From assembly GCA_030148335.1 (NCBI GenBank), contig JASBTQ010000019.1, forward strand, positions 62,001 through 126,000: a DNA stretch of 64,000 bases, given 5' to 3'. The notes under the pieces were generated by a model. The model saw only the letters and a list, made by a program, of their open reading frames with translations. It ran no database searches and was not told where the DNA came from. Made by a program: the position numbers and the translations under genes. This document shows, piece by piece, positions 1 through 8,928 of this stretch. Source of the stretch: Allomuricauda sp. GTDB lineage: Bacteria > Bacteroidota > Bacteroidia > Flavobacteriales > Flavobacteriaceae. The first letter of the stretch is position 1; each line of letters starts with the position of its first letter.

Positions 1-273
1 TTCAGGGCCCCTGTTTTGTATTCCAATGATGTTAGGGAATTGGCGGCTATGATTGCAAACACTGATGTTTTCATTGGAGCCGATAGCGGAGTGATGCAAA
101 TGGCCAGCTCGTCACTTACCCCCACCATTGGTTTATTCTCCGTGACGGATGCAGAAAAATACAAGCCATACAATGAGGGCAGTGTCGCCGTAAACACCAA
201 TGAGGTGGAACTCGATGAGTTGATGGCAGTTGTCAAAAATACGCTTTATCCAAACCTAGACACTTCAGCTTGA
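1..273 (+). CDS. Glycosyltransferase family 9 (heptosyltransferase-type), C-terminal part
   Basis: The reading frame is open from base 1, so the gene begins outside the window; only the last 90 residues are visible. They contain the typical GT9 end of the nucleotide-sugar binding half: a segment on the order of DVFIGADSGVMQMA, where GT9 proteins carry the conserved D-SG--H/Q-A motif, followed by an APTIGLF-like strand and a short C-terminal helix. Family knowledge: GT9 enzymes transfer ADP-heptose or related sugars in LPS or surface-glycan assembly at the cytoplasmic side of the inner membrane. The usual His after the GADSG motif is Gln here as far as can be aligned, so the donor sugar is uncertain. 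The PAP2 gene starts only a few bases downstream, so the two are probably cotranscribed. Confidence 0.75.
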   Translation, partial: FRAPVLYSNDVRELAAMIANTDVFIGADSGVMQMASSSLTPTIGLFSVTDAEKYKPYNEGSVAVNTNEVELDELMAVVKNTLYPNLDTSA

Positions 274-278
274 GACGC

Positions 279-872
279 ATGGAAAGCTTCACAATTTTAC
301 AGAGAAGTCTGTGCGGTTTTAGAGCTCTGGTTGCGCTTGTGTTTTTGGGGTCGTCATCAATATATGGGCAGGTGGAACCTCTGACCCCATCGCAAAATAC
401 CCATAAAACGGCAGGAGATGTTTTGCTTGTTACCATGCCAGCTTTGGCCATGGGCTCCACACTCATTTGGCAAGATGGTCAAAAAGGGACCTATCAATTT
501 TCCAAAGCCTTAGCGGGCACCCTAGCAGTAACCTATGGTTTAAAACTGGCCATAAACAAAGAGCGGCCAAATGGTGAAAACAACAATAGCTTTCCATCCG
601 GACACACTTCCGTGGCATTTGCCAGTGCTGCATTTGTACAAAAAAGATACGGTTGGGAATATGGCATTCCTGCTTACCTCTTGGCAGGATATGTGGGGTA
701 TACCAGGATCGAGGCAAACAAGCATGATGGTGTGGATGTGGTGGCAGGTGCTGCGATAGGAGTTGGCATGGGTTATTTGTTCACCAAACGGTATGAAAAG
801 CAAAAGAAGCTGGGAATTTCTTCTGGCCTTATTGGAAACGACCCAACACTAGTTTTAACCTACAAATTTTAG
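279..872 (+). CDS. Exported PAP2-superfamily phosphatase (first of two)
   Basis: PAP2/acid phosphatase family protein of 197 residues that probably dephosphorylates a lipid or isoprenoid phosphate on the periplasmic side. The three PAP2 signature blocks are visible: a K-to-RP block ending in KERP, the PSGHTS block, and the TR-x5-H-x3-D block (TRIEANKHDGVD) holding the catalytic His. The N-terminus is a signal peptide ending near SIYGQ. I chose ATG 279; an in-frame TTG at 270 overlaps the upstream stop but adds only three residues. It follows the GT9 gene with essentially no gap and precedes a second PAP2 gene, suggesting a small envelope-lipid operon. The exact substrate cannot be told from sequence. 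Confidence 0.8.
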   Translation: MESFTILQRSLCGFRALVALVFLGSSSIYGQVEPLTPSQNTHKTAGDVLLVTMPALAMGSTLIWQDGQKGTYQFSKALAGTLAVTYGLKLAINKERPNGENNNSFPSGHTSVAFASAAFVQKRYGWEYGIPAYLLAGYVGYTRIEANKHDGVDVVAGAAIGVGMGYLFTKRYEKQKKLGISSGLIGNDPTLVLTYKF

Positions 873-910
873 TGCCTATGGGGAAAGATTACCTAAAAAA
901 ATAAACTAAA

Positions 911-1699
911 ATGTATAAAATACCTGTATTCATTCTATTCCTATCCGTTTTAATGGTTCACGGTCAAAGCGCTTCAGTGGACTCAACGAATTTAAAAGCC
1001 CTTGGACAAAGCGCTTCCATTGATTCAACAAAAAACAAGAAACCCTCTGGATTCAAATTTAAATCGCTCATCATCCCATCTGTTTTTATAGGATACGGAG
1101 TTGTTGGTCAAGAAAGCGGTACTTTAAAGGATATCGATAACAGAACAAAAAATGAATTTAGGGAACATGATGACAGGAAATTAAACATAGACGATTTTTC
1201 CCAATATAGTCCGTTTGTATCCGTATATGCCCTAAATGCGATGGGCGTCCAGGGAAAACATAATTTTAAGGACAGGACCATTGTTTTGGGGACGGCTTAT
1301 CTCCTTATGGGAGGTTCGGTAAACCTCCTAAAAAGAACCACAAAGGTTACCAGGCCAGATGGCTCCTCCACCACCTCGTTTCCCTCGGGGCATACGGCCA
1401 CGGCTTTTATGGGTGCCGAGTTTTTGTATCAAGAATATAAGGACATATCGGTTTGGTACGGTGTTGCCGGCTATGTGGTAGCTGCCGGTACAGGTCTGTT
1501 CCGATTGCACAACGAAAAGCATTGGTTGACCGATATTGCCACAGGTGCGGGAATCGGAATTTTAAGCACCAAAATTGCATATTGGTTGCATCCAATCATC
1601 AAGAATACCCTTTTCAAGGACAAGGAAAAAACAACAGGAATTGTGATGCCTTTTTATAATGGAAGGGAATATGGATTGGGATTAACATTGAGATTCTAA
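911..1699 (+). CDS. Exported PAP2-superfamily phosphatase (second of two)
   Basis: A 262-residue PAP2 phosphatase with a cleavable-looking signal peptide (ending MVHGQ) and a longer N-terminal region than its neighbour. It contains an imperfect repeat right after the signal: two copies of SASVDSTNLK-like / SASIDSTKNK-like sequence around residues 20-43. Catalytic blocks are present: TRPDGSSTTSFPSGH for motifs 1 and 2, and FRLHNEKHWLTD for motif 3 with the active His. It follows the first PAP2 gene after 38 bp. The paralogues differ strongly outside the catalytic motifs, so they are not a recent duplication. A role in undecaprenyl or lipid phosphate turnover is inference only. Confidence 0.8.
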   Translation: MYKIPVFILFLSVLMVHGQSASVDSTNLKALGQSASIDSTKNKKPSGFKFKSLIIPSVFIGYGVVGQESGTLKDIDNRTKNEFREHDDRKLNIDDFSQYSPFVSVYALNAMGVQGKHNFKDRTIVLGTAYLLMGGSVNLLKRTTKVTRPDGSSTTSFPSGHTATAFMGAEFLYQEYKDISVWYGVAGYVVAAGTGLFRLHNEKHWLTDIATGAGIGILSTKIAYWLHPIIKNTLFKDKEKTTGIVMPFYNGREYGLGLTLRF

Positions 1700-1742
1700 A
1701 ATAGGTTGAGGCATCAGCTGTTTCTCCGGCACTGATATTATT

Positions 1743-2654
1743 TCAATTGAACGATGCCCTGTATTGCAACGGGGTTTGTCGTGTCTTTTTCTTGAACATT
1801 GTACTGAATGATTGGGGACGCTCATAACCTAAATCAAAAGCTATTTCCTTAACACTTAAATTGGTTGTTGCAAGTAGTTCTTTGGCTCTGTCTATTACGG
1901 ATTCCTGAATATGTGTTTGTGCATTTTTTCCGGTAACATTTCTCAACAGATCACTCAAATAATTAGGGGACACATTGAGTTTTTCGGCAAAAAAGTCAAC
2001 TGTTGGCAGACCCAAAAGTGAAGCATCATTTTTGAGATAGGAATCGATCAATTCTTCCACCTTGGCCACTAAATCGTTATTTATGGCACTTCGTGTCAGA
2101 AACTGCCGATTGTGAAAACGCTTTGCATAATGGAGAAGCAGGTCGATATGGGAAACGATCAGATCTTGGCTATAATGATCAATATTGTTTTTCAGTTCAT
2201 CCTGCATTTGATGCATAAGATTCATCATTATTTTGTCTTCTTTTTCCGAAAGATGTAAGGCCTCAGCAGTGGAATAAGAGAAGAACCCATAATTTCCAAT
2301 GACCTTGCCCAATTCATAATGCCGAATGAGCTCGGGCTTGAAGATGAACATAAAACCCGACACAGGATTATCCGTAGGATTCGTAACTGAAAAAATTTGA
2401 CCAGGTTTGGTAAAACTCATGACGCCCTCATCGAAATCATAATGACCTTGCCCGTACTTGAATTTTCCCGAAGATCCTTTTTTACAGGCTACACAATAAA
2501 AATCATAGTAAAAGCTGCTCCAAATTTTGTTGTCATCAAACTTTAGCAATTCAAAATCAATCACGCTTATCAAAGGATGATCGGGCTTTGGCAAGCCAAA
2601 TAAACTATGGAGTTCAGAAATTGACTCAATTTTATATGGAGCAGCTTTTTTCAC
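1743..2654 (-). CDS. AraC-family transcriptional regulator
   Basis: A 303-residue regulator with an N-terminal AraC cupin-like sensing region and a C-terminal pair of helix-turn-helix motifs. The last 100 residues hold the family pattern, including LSVKEIAFDLGYERPQSFS and the FKKKTRQTPLQYR end. A longer frame opens at 2744, but that start lies inside the SDR gene. I prefer GTG at 2654-2652, giving VKKAAPYKI, because it begins 7 bp after the SDR stop and matches where this AraC subgroup normally starts (KI-SIS-LH---GL-KP-HPLISVID). The gene is second in a two-gene minus-strand operon with the SDR. Members of this subgroup are commonly linked to short-chain dehydrogenases, but the inducer is unknown. 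Confidence 0.85.
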   Translation of the reverse strand: MKKAAPYKIESISELHSLFGLPKPDHPLISVIDFELLKFDDNKIWSSFYYDFYCVACKKGSSGKFKYGQGHYDFDEGVMSFTKPGQIFSVTNPTDNPVSGFMFIFKPELIRHYELGKVIGNYGFFSYSTAEALHLSEKEDKIMMNLMHQMQDELKNNIDHYSQDLIVSHIDLLLHYAKRFHNRQFLTRSAINNDLVAKVEELIDSYLKNDASLLGLPTVDFFAEKLNVSPNYLSDLLRNVTGKNAQTHIQESVIDRAKELLATTNLSVKEIAFDLGYERPQSFSTMFKKKTRQTPLQYRASFN

Positions 2655-2661
2655 GCTTAGA

Positions 2662-3495
2662 TTATTCGAAATCAGTAGATAAAGATAAGTCTTTCCATTG
2701 TTCCATTTCTTCCCTTTCCTTTTTACGAACTTCCAGAATAGCATGGTAGCTATCAGAACCTAAGGGAAGATGCAAGGGTGGATTGGACATTTCGGTGATC
2801 TTAAGCAGCACTTCCGCCAATTTTTTGGGATCGCCCAATTGTTGGCCATCAAATCCCGTAAACTGTTCAACCTGTTTCTCCAGATTATAGGCGTCAATTT
2901 TATTTTTCACAACATTTAGCGTATCCTCACTCATAAAGTTGGTACGAAATGTTCCTGGAGCAAGGACGGTCACTTTTATGCCAAAAGGAGCGACTTCTTG
3001 GGCCAATGCTTCCGACAATCCTATAACCGCGTATTTCGAAGCATTGTAGCTTCCATTACCGGCATAGCCCATATAGCCCATCATAGACGAAGTGTTGATG
3101 ATATGCCCTGATTTTTGCCAGCGTAGATGTGGTAAAACGTTTCTAATGATATGGGCCATTGCAAAAACATTTACGGCCATGGTTTGCCTAAACTCGGAAT
3201 CGCTTAGTTCTTCAATATTTCCCAAAAGGTTATAGCCTGCATTATTGACCACAACGTCTATTCGTCCAAATTTTTCAATGCCGTTGGAAATCGTATTTTG
3301 TATATCCTTTTCATTGGTGATGTCCAATTCTACAGGAAGTAAATTATCCTTGTGATCTACAATTTTTTCTAAAAGTAGGTCGATACTTCGGGAGGTTGCA
3401 ATGACTTTCCCTCCGCTTTCCAAAACTGCTTTTGTTATTTCAAGACCCATCCCTTTGGAGGCTCCTGTAATTAACCAAACTTTCTGTGTGCTCAT
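2662..3495 (-). CDS. Short-chain dehydrogenase/reductase (classical SDR)
   Basis: A 277-residue cytoplasmic NAD(P)-dependent oxidoreductase with all classical SDR landmarks: the TGASKGMG nucleotide-binding turn at residues 10-17, NNAG near 84-87, the catalytic Ser in NTSSMMG, and Tyr150-x3-Lys154 in SYNASKYA. The PG motif after the active site (LAPGTFRT) is also kept. It is the first gene of an operon with the AraC regulator that follows, and a 21-bp-spaced direct repeat sits just upstream of its start. The sequence resembles the broad oxidoreductase group often found beside AraC regulators; no specific substrate can be assigned. Confidence 0.85.
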   Translation of the reverse strand: MSTQKVWLITGASKGMGLEITKAVLESGGKVIATSRSIDLLLEKIVDHKDNLLPVELDITNEKDIQNTISNGIEKFGRIDVVVNNAGYNLLGNIEELSDSEFRQTMAVNVFAMAHIIRNVLPHLRWQKSGHIINTSSMMGYMGYAGNGSYNASKYAVIGLSEALAQEVAPFGIKVTVLAPGTFRTNFMSEDTLNVVKNKIDAYNLEKQVEQFTGFDGQQLGDPKKLAEVLLKITEMSNPPLHLPLGSDSYHAILEVRKKEREEMEQWKDLSLSTDFE

Positions 3496-3538
3496 ACTAT
3501 TTGTTTTTTCACAAAACTACTGGGCACATAGATGTATG

Positions 3539-3571
3539 ACGTTTTCAAATCAAGGAGAAACGTTTTTAAAT
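3539..3571 (-). promoter_or_regulatory. Direct repeat, candidate AraC-regulator operator
   Basis: Two near-identical 12-mers, ACGTTTTCAAAT (3539-3550) and ACGTTTTTAAAT (3560-3571), lie in the same orientation with a 21-bp period, that is two helical turns. They lie 44-76 bp upstream of the SDR start codon. Direct repeats with about 21 bp period are the usual target architecture of AraC/XylS regulators. Autoregulation of the SDR-AraC operon is an inference. Confidence 0.5.
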
Positions 3572-3637
3572 TCAAGATATATAGTGCAGGCAAATCATTC
3601 AACTGGTTAAAAGCCACCCACAAAGGATAAGAGCCTC

Positions 3638-3829
3638 TTACATGCAACATGGGAGCCGATATATATCTTCATCAGGGGGAAGCGTATCCAGAAGAATCAG
3701 TTTGTTGACCGCAAAAGAGTAAGCTACATTGGCTCCAATATCATGTCCCGAGATATGTCCCAAAGCGACTATGAATTCAAGTATATCCTTGGCCTGCATG
3801 GGAGCAATATCTGGATGATGGACCAGAGG
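3638..3829 (-). pseudogene. Decayed alpha/beta-hydrolase fragment
   Basis: A 63-codon open frame with no credible start reads, in order, a helix ending ILEFIVALGH, the block GHDIGANVAYSFA and then KLILLDTLPP before a stop. This is the order seen around the nucleophile elbow of epoxide-hydrolase or haloalkane-dehalogenase-like alpha/beta hydrolases, where a G-H-D-x-G block is followed by a hydrophobic strand ending LLDT. Several residues normally linking the helix and the GHD block appear to be missing, and neither the N-terminal part nor the catalytic His region is present. I read it as a gene relic. It lies between the SDR promoter and the mannoside locus, in an otherwise gene-free stretch from 3496 to 4106. 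Confidence 0.5.
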
Positions 3830-3896
3830 TTAGTCAATTCCCCATAGGTCCATCTTATAAACGGAAATCAATTTACGTCTATCTTTTCCGATAAGA

Positions 3897-3937
3897 TTTG
3901 ATGCATATGTCAAAATTAATTAATATGTTCGTACATA
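3897..3937 (+). promoter_or_regulatory. Candidate promoter with GntR operator (site 1)
   Basis: The palindrome TATGTTCGTACATA (3924-3937, arms TATGT/ACATA around four bases) matches the site before the isomerase operon. Its left half reads TATGTTCG, close to the Bacteroidota -7 element TAnnTTTG, and a TTTG lies at 3897-3900, 23 bp upstream. A repressor bound to the palindrome would cover the -7 element. The site is 170 bp upstream of the GH92 start, leaving a long leader in which I see no gene. Confidence 0.55.
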
Positions 3938-4106
3938 ATATCAATATTGAATTTGCCTAATCAGAAATCTACTCATCGTTAGATAAAAAGGGAGTTTATG
4001 ATCACTTCCTTGTCCAAGGCAATAACAAACAGATTGCGGTTAGATTTCGCTGAAATCAAAAGTCATGAAGAACATAAGCTTACCAAAAATAAAAGGAGCC
4101 AATGCC

Positions 4107-6290
4107 ATGAAGATTGGCAAACTCATAGTCCTACCCAGTATAATTATCCTGTTTTGTTCCTGTAAAGAGGGTAAGACCAAGCCTGACAACAATACTGAAA
4201 GCTTGAAAAAGACACCTTACGAATATGTGAATACCTTTATGGGAACGGCTCCATTGCTTGACGAGAAGATTATCGGTTACAAGCCACCCAAAGACTGGAG
4301 GGTTTGGGCAGGATTGACCTACCCTGGGGCATCCCTGCCAAATGCAATGGTCCAGGTCAGTCCAATCACGGAATATGGCACGGGGGCCGGATACGAGTAT
4401 GAGGATACGGAAATCTTGGGTTTTGCCCATACCAATAAAGGCCATTGGAATTTATGTAATCTGCCCGTATTACCCCTTTCCTCCAATGCAATGGCCCCCT
4501 ATAAAGGTACATTTACCCACGTTGATGAATCGGCATCTCCCGGTTACTACCAAGTCCGGCTGCAGAATTACGGTATCAATGTGCGATTGACCTCGACGTT
4601 ACGGGCTGCCATACATGAATATCAGTACGGAGAGCCTGAGGATAAAAGAATATTATTTGATTTGGGTACGGCCAACAATCCTGTCTCTGATTGGGGGATT
4701 TCCAAAGTCTCATCCAACGAGTTGAGCGGTTACCAGAAAGTGGGAAGGGATAAAATCCATTTCTTTGCTCAAATCGATGCGGATATCGATAGCATTGCTT
4801 TGGCCAACGCCGGTAAGCCCAAGAGATATGCCATTGTGCACCTAAATGATGGGGACAAAAGCACGGTTACCATGAAAATAGGATTGTCCTACGTCAGTGC
4901 AGCTAATGCAAGGCTGAACTTGGAAGAGGAGGTTGGATCCAAAACCTTTGAAGATGTATTTGGTGAGGGTAAAAAGATATGGTCGGATTTTCTTGATCAG
5001 ATCGAGATTACGGGTGGATCGGAAAAGGAGCGGGAAATTTTCTATACCTCTTTGTACAAATCTTTTTTGTGGCCTGCTTTGAGAAGTGATGGCAATGGTG
5101 ATTTTATCGATGAGGCGGGCAATGTCCAGAACAGGGATTTTCACTACTACACCATCCCTTCATTGTGGGATACCTATAGGAACAAAGTCGTATTGATGGA
5201 GATTTTGAGACCAGAGATCACTTCGGATGTCATTAAATCCCTAATGGACAGGGGAGAGGTCACTGGTTTTATCCCTACCTTTTTCCACGGCGACCATGCG
5301 GCATCGTTTATTGCCGGTTCCTATCTACGGGGGATAAAGGATTTCGATCTAGGGAAGGCATATGAGCTTTTGCTCAACAACGCTTATAAGGAAGGTGGTC
5401 CCCGTCCCCATATCAAGGAGTATATTGGTCTTGGGTATATTTCGGACCCTGACATAGAGGACCCAAACACCGAATCGAAAGGAAAGGCTGGAGTGTCCAA
5501 AACCCTCGAATTTGCCTATGACGATTATTCCCTTTCGCTATTGGCCAATGCAATCGGCGATACCGAACGCCAGAAGGATTTATATGACCGATCTAAAAAC
5601 TTTAAAAACGTATTCGATAAAAAAGCAAATTTCATGAGAGGAAGATTGGCCAATGGGGACTGGATCACCCCTTTCAATCCGGAATATCCCTATTATGAAT
5701 ATATGTACCGAGAAGCCAATGCTTGGCAGGTTTCCTTTTTTGCGACCCACGACATGCCGGGACTTGTTGATCTATATGGAGGGGAGGAGAAGTTTGAGGA
5801 GAAACTCGATTCACTATTTACCCACAAATGGAACCCCAACTATATTGCACGCAATGTCTCCGGATTTATGGGACAATATTGTCATGGGAACCAACCCGGG
5901 CATGAAGCTCCATTTTCATATTACTTCATAGGAAAGCCCGAGAAATCCCAAGCTGTCATCGATGAGCTGTTGGCCAATTATTACGGAATTGGTGAAGAAG
6001 GATTGGCACTTTCAGGGATGGACGATGCGGGCGAGATGTCTTCCTGGTATGTATTCAATGCCTTGGGGTTATACCCATTTTCCCCTTCGGACCCCGAATA
6101 CTTGGTTACGGTCCCCATCTTTGATACGATCACTTGGAATTTGGAAAACAGGACCTTAAAGCTGATCAAGGAGGGAACGTCCAGAGAATTGAAGTCCATT
6201 ATGGTGGATGGTACTGAAACAAATGGTTACTTCATAGACCATACCTTGTTTGATAAGGGTGGGGAAGTTATAATAAGAACTGGGAAATAA
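4107..6290 (+). CDS. GH92 alpha-mannosidase lipoprotein (first of two)
   Basis: A 727-residue exported glycoside hydrolase of family 92, calcium-dependent exo-acting alpha-mannosidases that trim alpha-linked mannose from N-glycans or mannans. The N-terminus is a lipoprotein signal with lipobox LFCSC. The N-terminal GH92 beta-sandwich starts at YEYVNTFMGT, and the C-terminal (alpha/alpha)6 barrel ends with the family's acidic block, here MDDAGEMSSWYVFNALG (D639, D640, E643). I start at ATG 4107 because it gives a clean signal peptide and has AGGAG about 8 bp upstream; an in-frame ATG at 4065 would add 14 residues before the signal. It heads an operon with GH2 and the GntR gene. GH92 members differ in linkage, which cannot be read here. 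Confidence 0.9.
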   Translation: MKIGKLIVLPSIIILFCSCKEGKTKPDNNTESLKKTPYEYVNTFMGTAPLLDEKIIGYKPPKDWRVWAGLTYPGASLPNAMVQVSPITEYGTGAGYEYEDTEILGFAHTNKGHWNLCNLPVLPLSSNAMAPYKGTFTHVDESASPGYYQVRLQNYGINVRLTSTLRAAIHEYQYGEPEDKRILFDLGTANNPVSDWGISKVSSNELSGYQKVGRDKIHFFAQIDADIDSIALANAGKPKRYAIVHLNDGDKSTVTMKIGLSYVSAANARLNLEEEVGSKTFEDVFGEGKKIWSDFLDQIEITGGSEKEREIFYTSLYKSFLWPALRSDGNGDFIDEAGNVQNRDFHYYTIPSLWDTYRNKVVLMEILRPEITSDVIKSLMDRGEVTGFIPTFFHGDHAASFIAGSYLRGIKDFDLGKAYELLLNNAYKEGGPRPHIKEYIGLGYISDPDIEDPNTESKGKAGVSKTLEFAYDDYSLSLLANAIGDTERQKDLYDRSKNFKNVFDKKANFMRGRLANGDWITPFNPEYPYYEYMYREANAWQVSFFATHDMPGLVDLYGGEEKFEEKLDSLFTHKWNPNYIARNVSGFMGQYCHGNQPGHEAPFSYYFIGKPEKSQAVIDELLANYYGIGEEGLALSGMDDAGEMSSWYVFNALGLYPFSPSDPEYLVTVPIFDTITWNLENRTLKLIKEGTSRELKSIMVDGTETNGYFIDHTLFDKGGEVIIRTGK

Positions 6291-6336
6291 TATGCTTAGG
6301 TCAAAAGCGCTTAAAACAACCAAAACTCCTCTAATC

Positions 6337-8802
6337 ATGAAAACATATTTCTTTTTAACGGGACTGTCCTTCACGCTTTTGTTCATCTCCTGTAATAGGG
6401 CCGAAAAAAAGGATGAACTGGACAAAAGTCCCCAAGCTGTTTTAAAGACCAGATGGACCGATTTGGTAGATCCAGATCATGTCCTTCCCGAATATCCCCG
6501 CCCCATACAAGTGCGCAAGGCATGGATGAACCTGAACGGCTATTGGCAAGTGGATACCTTTGTAATGGATTCCATTCCTTTTGGAAAAGATTTATCGGAT
6601 ACGATACTGGTCCCTTTTGCGGTGGAGTCCTATCTCTCCGGCGTTATGGAGAGAACGGACGATCTTCTGTACCGAAAAACATTTACCATACCTAAGGATT
6701 GGGAAAAGAAGGATGTGGTACTGAACTTTGAGGGAGTGGATTATCATGCCAATGTTTATCTCAACGGACAAAAAGTAGGGGAACATAAAGGGGCCTTTGA
6801 CCATTTTTCATTTAATATTACCGAATACCTGACTACAGGTGAGCAGGAATTGATGGTCAAGGTCCATGATGCCTCCAATGATGGATTGCAACCCGTTGGG
6901 AAGCAGGTCAAAAAACCCGAAGGTATTTTTTATACGTCCACCACCGGCATTTGGCAAACGGTATGGATCGAACCGGTTTCCCCTAACCATATCCAAACCT
7001 TCAAAGTGCAGGCGGATATCGATAAAGGACAAGTTCATTTTATGGGCGATGCCACCGAAGGGAACGGTATTATAAAACTGGTTCTAAAGGATGGAAACCG
7101 TATCGTTGCCGAGACTGAGGGTTTGCCACTGGATACCATTACACTTGATGTTCCCCAGGCAAAGCTATGGAGTCCCGAGCAGCCCTTTCTTTATGACCTG
7201 GAAGTCCAGTTGGTGAATGAAGGGGCCATTTTGGATGAATTTTCCAGTTATGTGGCCATGAGAAAAATAAGCTTGGGGAAAGATGAAAAAAACAACACCA
7301 GAATCCTATTGAACAACGAACCCTATTTTCAAGTCGGGGTGCTGGACCAAGGATACTGGCCGGACGGCTTGATGACCCCACCTACGGATGGAGCTTATGT
7401 ATGGGATATTGAAACCTTTAAAAAGATGGGGTTCAATTTACTGCGCAAGCATGCCAAAACCGAAAGCCAGCGGTGGTATTACCATTGCGATAAATTGGGC
7501 ATGCTGGTTTGGCAGGACATGCCACAAGTGTATCCCCATGACGATTTTGAGGAAAGACAGACCCCTGGTGACAAGCAGCAATTTGAAGCAGAACTTGAAG
7601 CCATGGTGGACGATCTTTATAATTACCCAAGCATTGTCATGTGGGTCGTTTTCAACGAAGGATGGGGGCAGTACGATACCGAAAGACTTACCCGTTGGGT
7701 CGAGGAAATGGATGAAACAAGATTGGTGAGCAATGCCAGTGGCTGGACCGATCACAAGGTAGGGGACATTATAGATATGCACAGCTATCCCGGTCCTGAT
7801 ATTTATCCCGTTGAAGAAAAGCGGGCCACGGTATTAGGGGAATTCGGAGGCCTTGGCCTGGCATTTCCCGGACATTTATGGCAGGAAGAAAACTGGGGGT
7901 ATCGGGAAATGACCGATAGTTTGGAGTTTAAAGATTCCTACTTGGAACTATGGGACAATGTTTGGCAAATGAAACACAACAAAGCGGCGAGCGCTGTGGT
8001 ATATACCCAGCTATCCGACGTGGAAGGTGAAGTAAACGGTTTGGTGACCTATGATCGAGAAACCATTAAATTGCCGATATTCTTTTTTCATGATGTGCAT
8101 ACCGATAATATGATCTCCCCGGTCACCATATCGTATGACCACTCGATTTTTCTGGACAAAGAAAAGGTCACATTGAACAATAGAAAAGGGGAAACAATTT
8201 ACTATACCTTGGATGGCGCAGAGCCTACCCAAGACTCCCAGAAATATACAGTTCCCCTATGGATAGACGCTACTTCAACCTTGAAGGCCATATCCATGGA
8301 TGGTGATAAAAAAAGCAAAGTGGCCCAGAAGAGGTTTGAAAAGATCGATTCCTTAAACCCGCCCCAATTTGGATTGGGAGAGGAATTTGAGGAAGGTGTG
8401 GCCTATTCGTATTACCAGGGCCAATGGGGTAATCTTCCCGACTTTGGTGAACTCAAATCCTTGGGGTCGGGCATTACAAATACAATAGATTTGGGCAAAG
8501 CAGCCAGGGAAAGTGATTACGGTCTCACATTCGAAGGGTACATACGCCTCAAAGAGGACGGGGTCCATACGTTTCATTTGACATCGGATGATGGCTCCAA
8601 ACTGTGGATTGCCGATGAGTTGGTCATTGACCATGATGGCCATCACTCCATGGAAACCAAAACGATAGATCTACCGCTTCAAAAAGGGTACCACAAATTT
8701 TCGCTCCATTTTTTCCAGGCAAGCGGTGGCTCAGGCCTGAACCTAAAGATCATAGGCCCGGATGGAAAGGACCTGCCAAAGGGGACATATGTACACAAAT
8801 AA
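6337..8802 (+). CDS. GH2 beta-glycosidase with chitobiase-like C domain and PA14
   Basis: An 821-residue lipoprotein (lipobox LFISC) of glycoside hydrolase family 2. Visible in order: sugar-binding domain (residues about 50-210), immunoglobulin-like domain, and TIM barrel with acid/base Glu441 in FNEGWG and nucleophile Glu502 in LGEFGG. These are followed by a chitobiase/hexosaminidase C-terminal-type module around 600-668 and a PA14 domain from about 685 to the end, with the sugar-binding-style TSDDGSKLWI segment. GH2 covers beta-galactosidases, beta-glucuronidases and beta-mannosidases. The neighbourhood suggests beta-mannosidase or another beta-linked N-glycan sugar, but this is inference. 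I prefer ATG 6337 over 6292 because it puts the signal peptide at the N-terminus. It sits 46 bp behind the GH92 gene. Confidence 0.88.
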   Translation: MKTYFFLTGLSFTLLFISCNRAEKKDELDKSPQAVLKTRWTDLVDPDHVLPEYPRPIQVRKAWMNLNGYWQVDTFVMDSIPFGKDLSDTILVPFAVESYLSGVMERTDDLLYRKTFTIPKDWEKKDVVLNFEGVDYHANVYLNGQKVGEHKGAFDHFSFNITEYLTTGEQELMVKVHDASNDGLQPVGKQVKKPEGIFYTSTTGIWQTVWIEPVSPNHIQTFKVQADIDKGQVHFMGDATEGNGIIKLVLKDGNRIVAETEGLPLDTITLDVPQAKLWSPEQPFLYDLEVQLVNEGAILDEFSSYVAMRKISLGKDEKNNTRILLNNEPYFQVGVLDQGYWPDGLMTPPTDGAYVWDIETFKKMGFNLLRKHAKTESQRWYYHCDKLGMLVWQDMPQVYPHDDFEERQTPGDKQQFEAELEAMVDDLYNYPSIVMWVVFNEGWGQYDTERLTRWVEEMDETRLVSNASGWTDHKVGDIIDMHSYPGPDIYPVEEKRATVLGEFGGLGLAFPGHLWQEENWGYREMTDSLEFKDSYLELWDNVWQMKHNKAASAVVYTQLSDVEGEVNGLVTYDRETIKLPIFFFHDVHTDNMISPVTISYDHSIFLDKEKVTLNNRKGETIYYTLDGAEPTQDSQKYTVPLWIDATSTLKAISMDGDKKSKVAQKRFEKIDSLNPPQFGLGEEFEEGVAYSYYQGQWGNLPDFGELKSLGSGITNTIDLGKAARESDYGLTFEGYIRLKEDGVHTFHLTSDDGSKLWIADELVIDHDGHHSMETKTIDLPLQKGYHKFSLHFFQASGGSGLNLKIIGPDGKDLPKGTYVHK

Positions 8803-8928
8803 AGTGGGCAACCCTGGAAGCCGCCCTTAAAAGGAAATGTTGCTCTACATGACGAAAAACCATGGATATAATGCTATTTTTGACCCAGGTGCGAATAGTT
8901 GAGTGCCGTATTATAATTTAGAGGTCAG

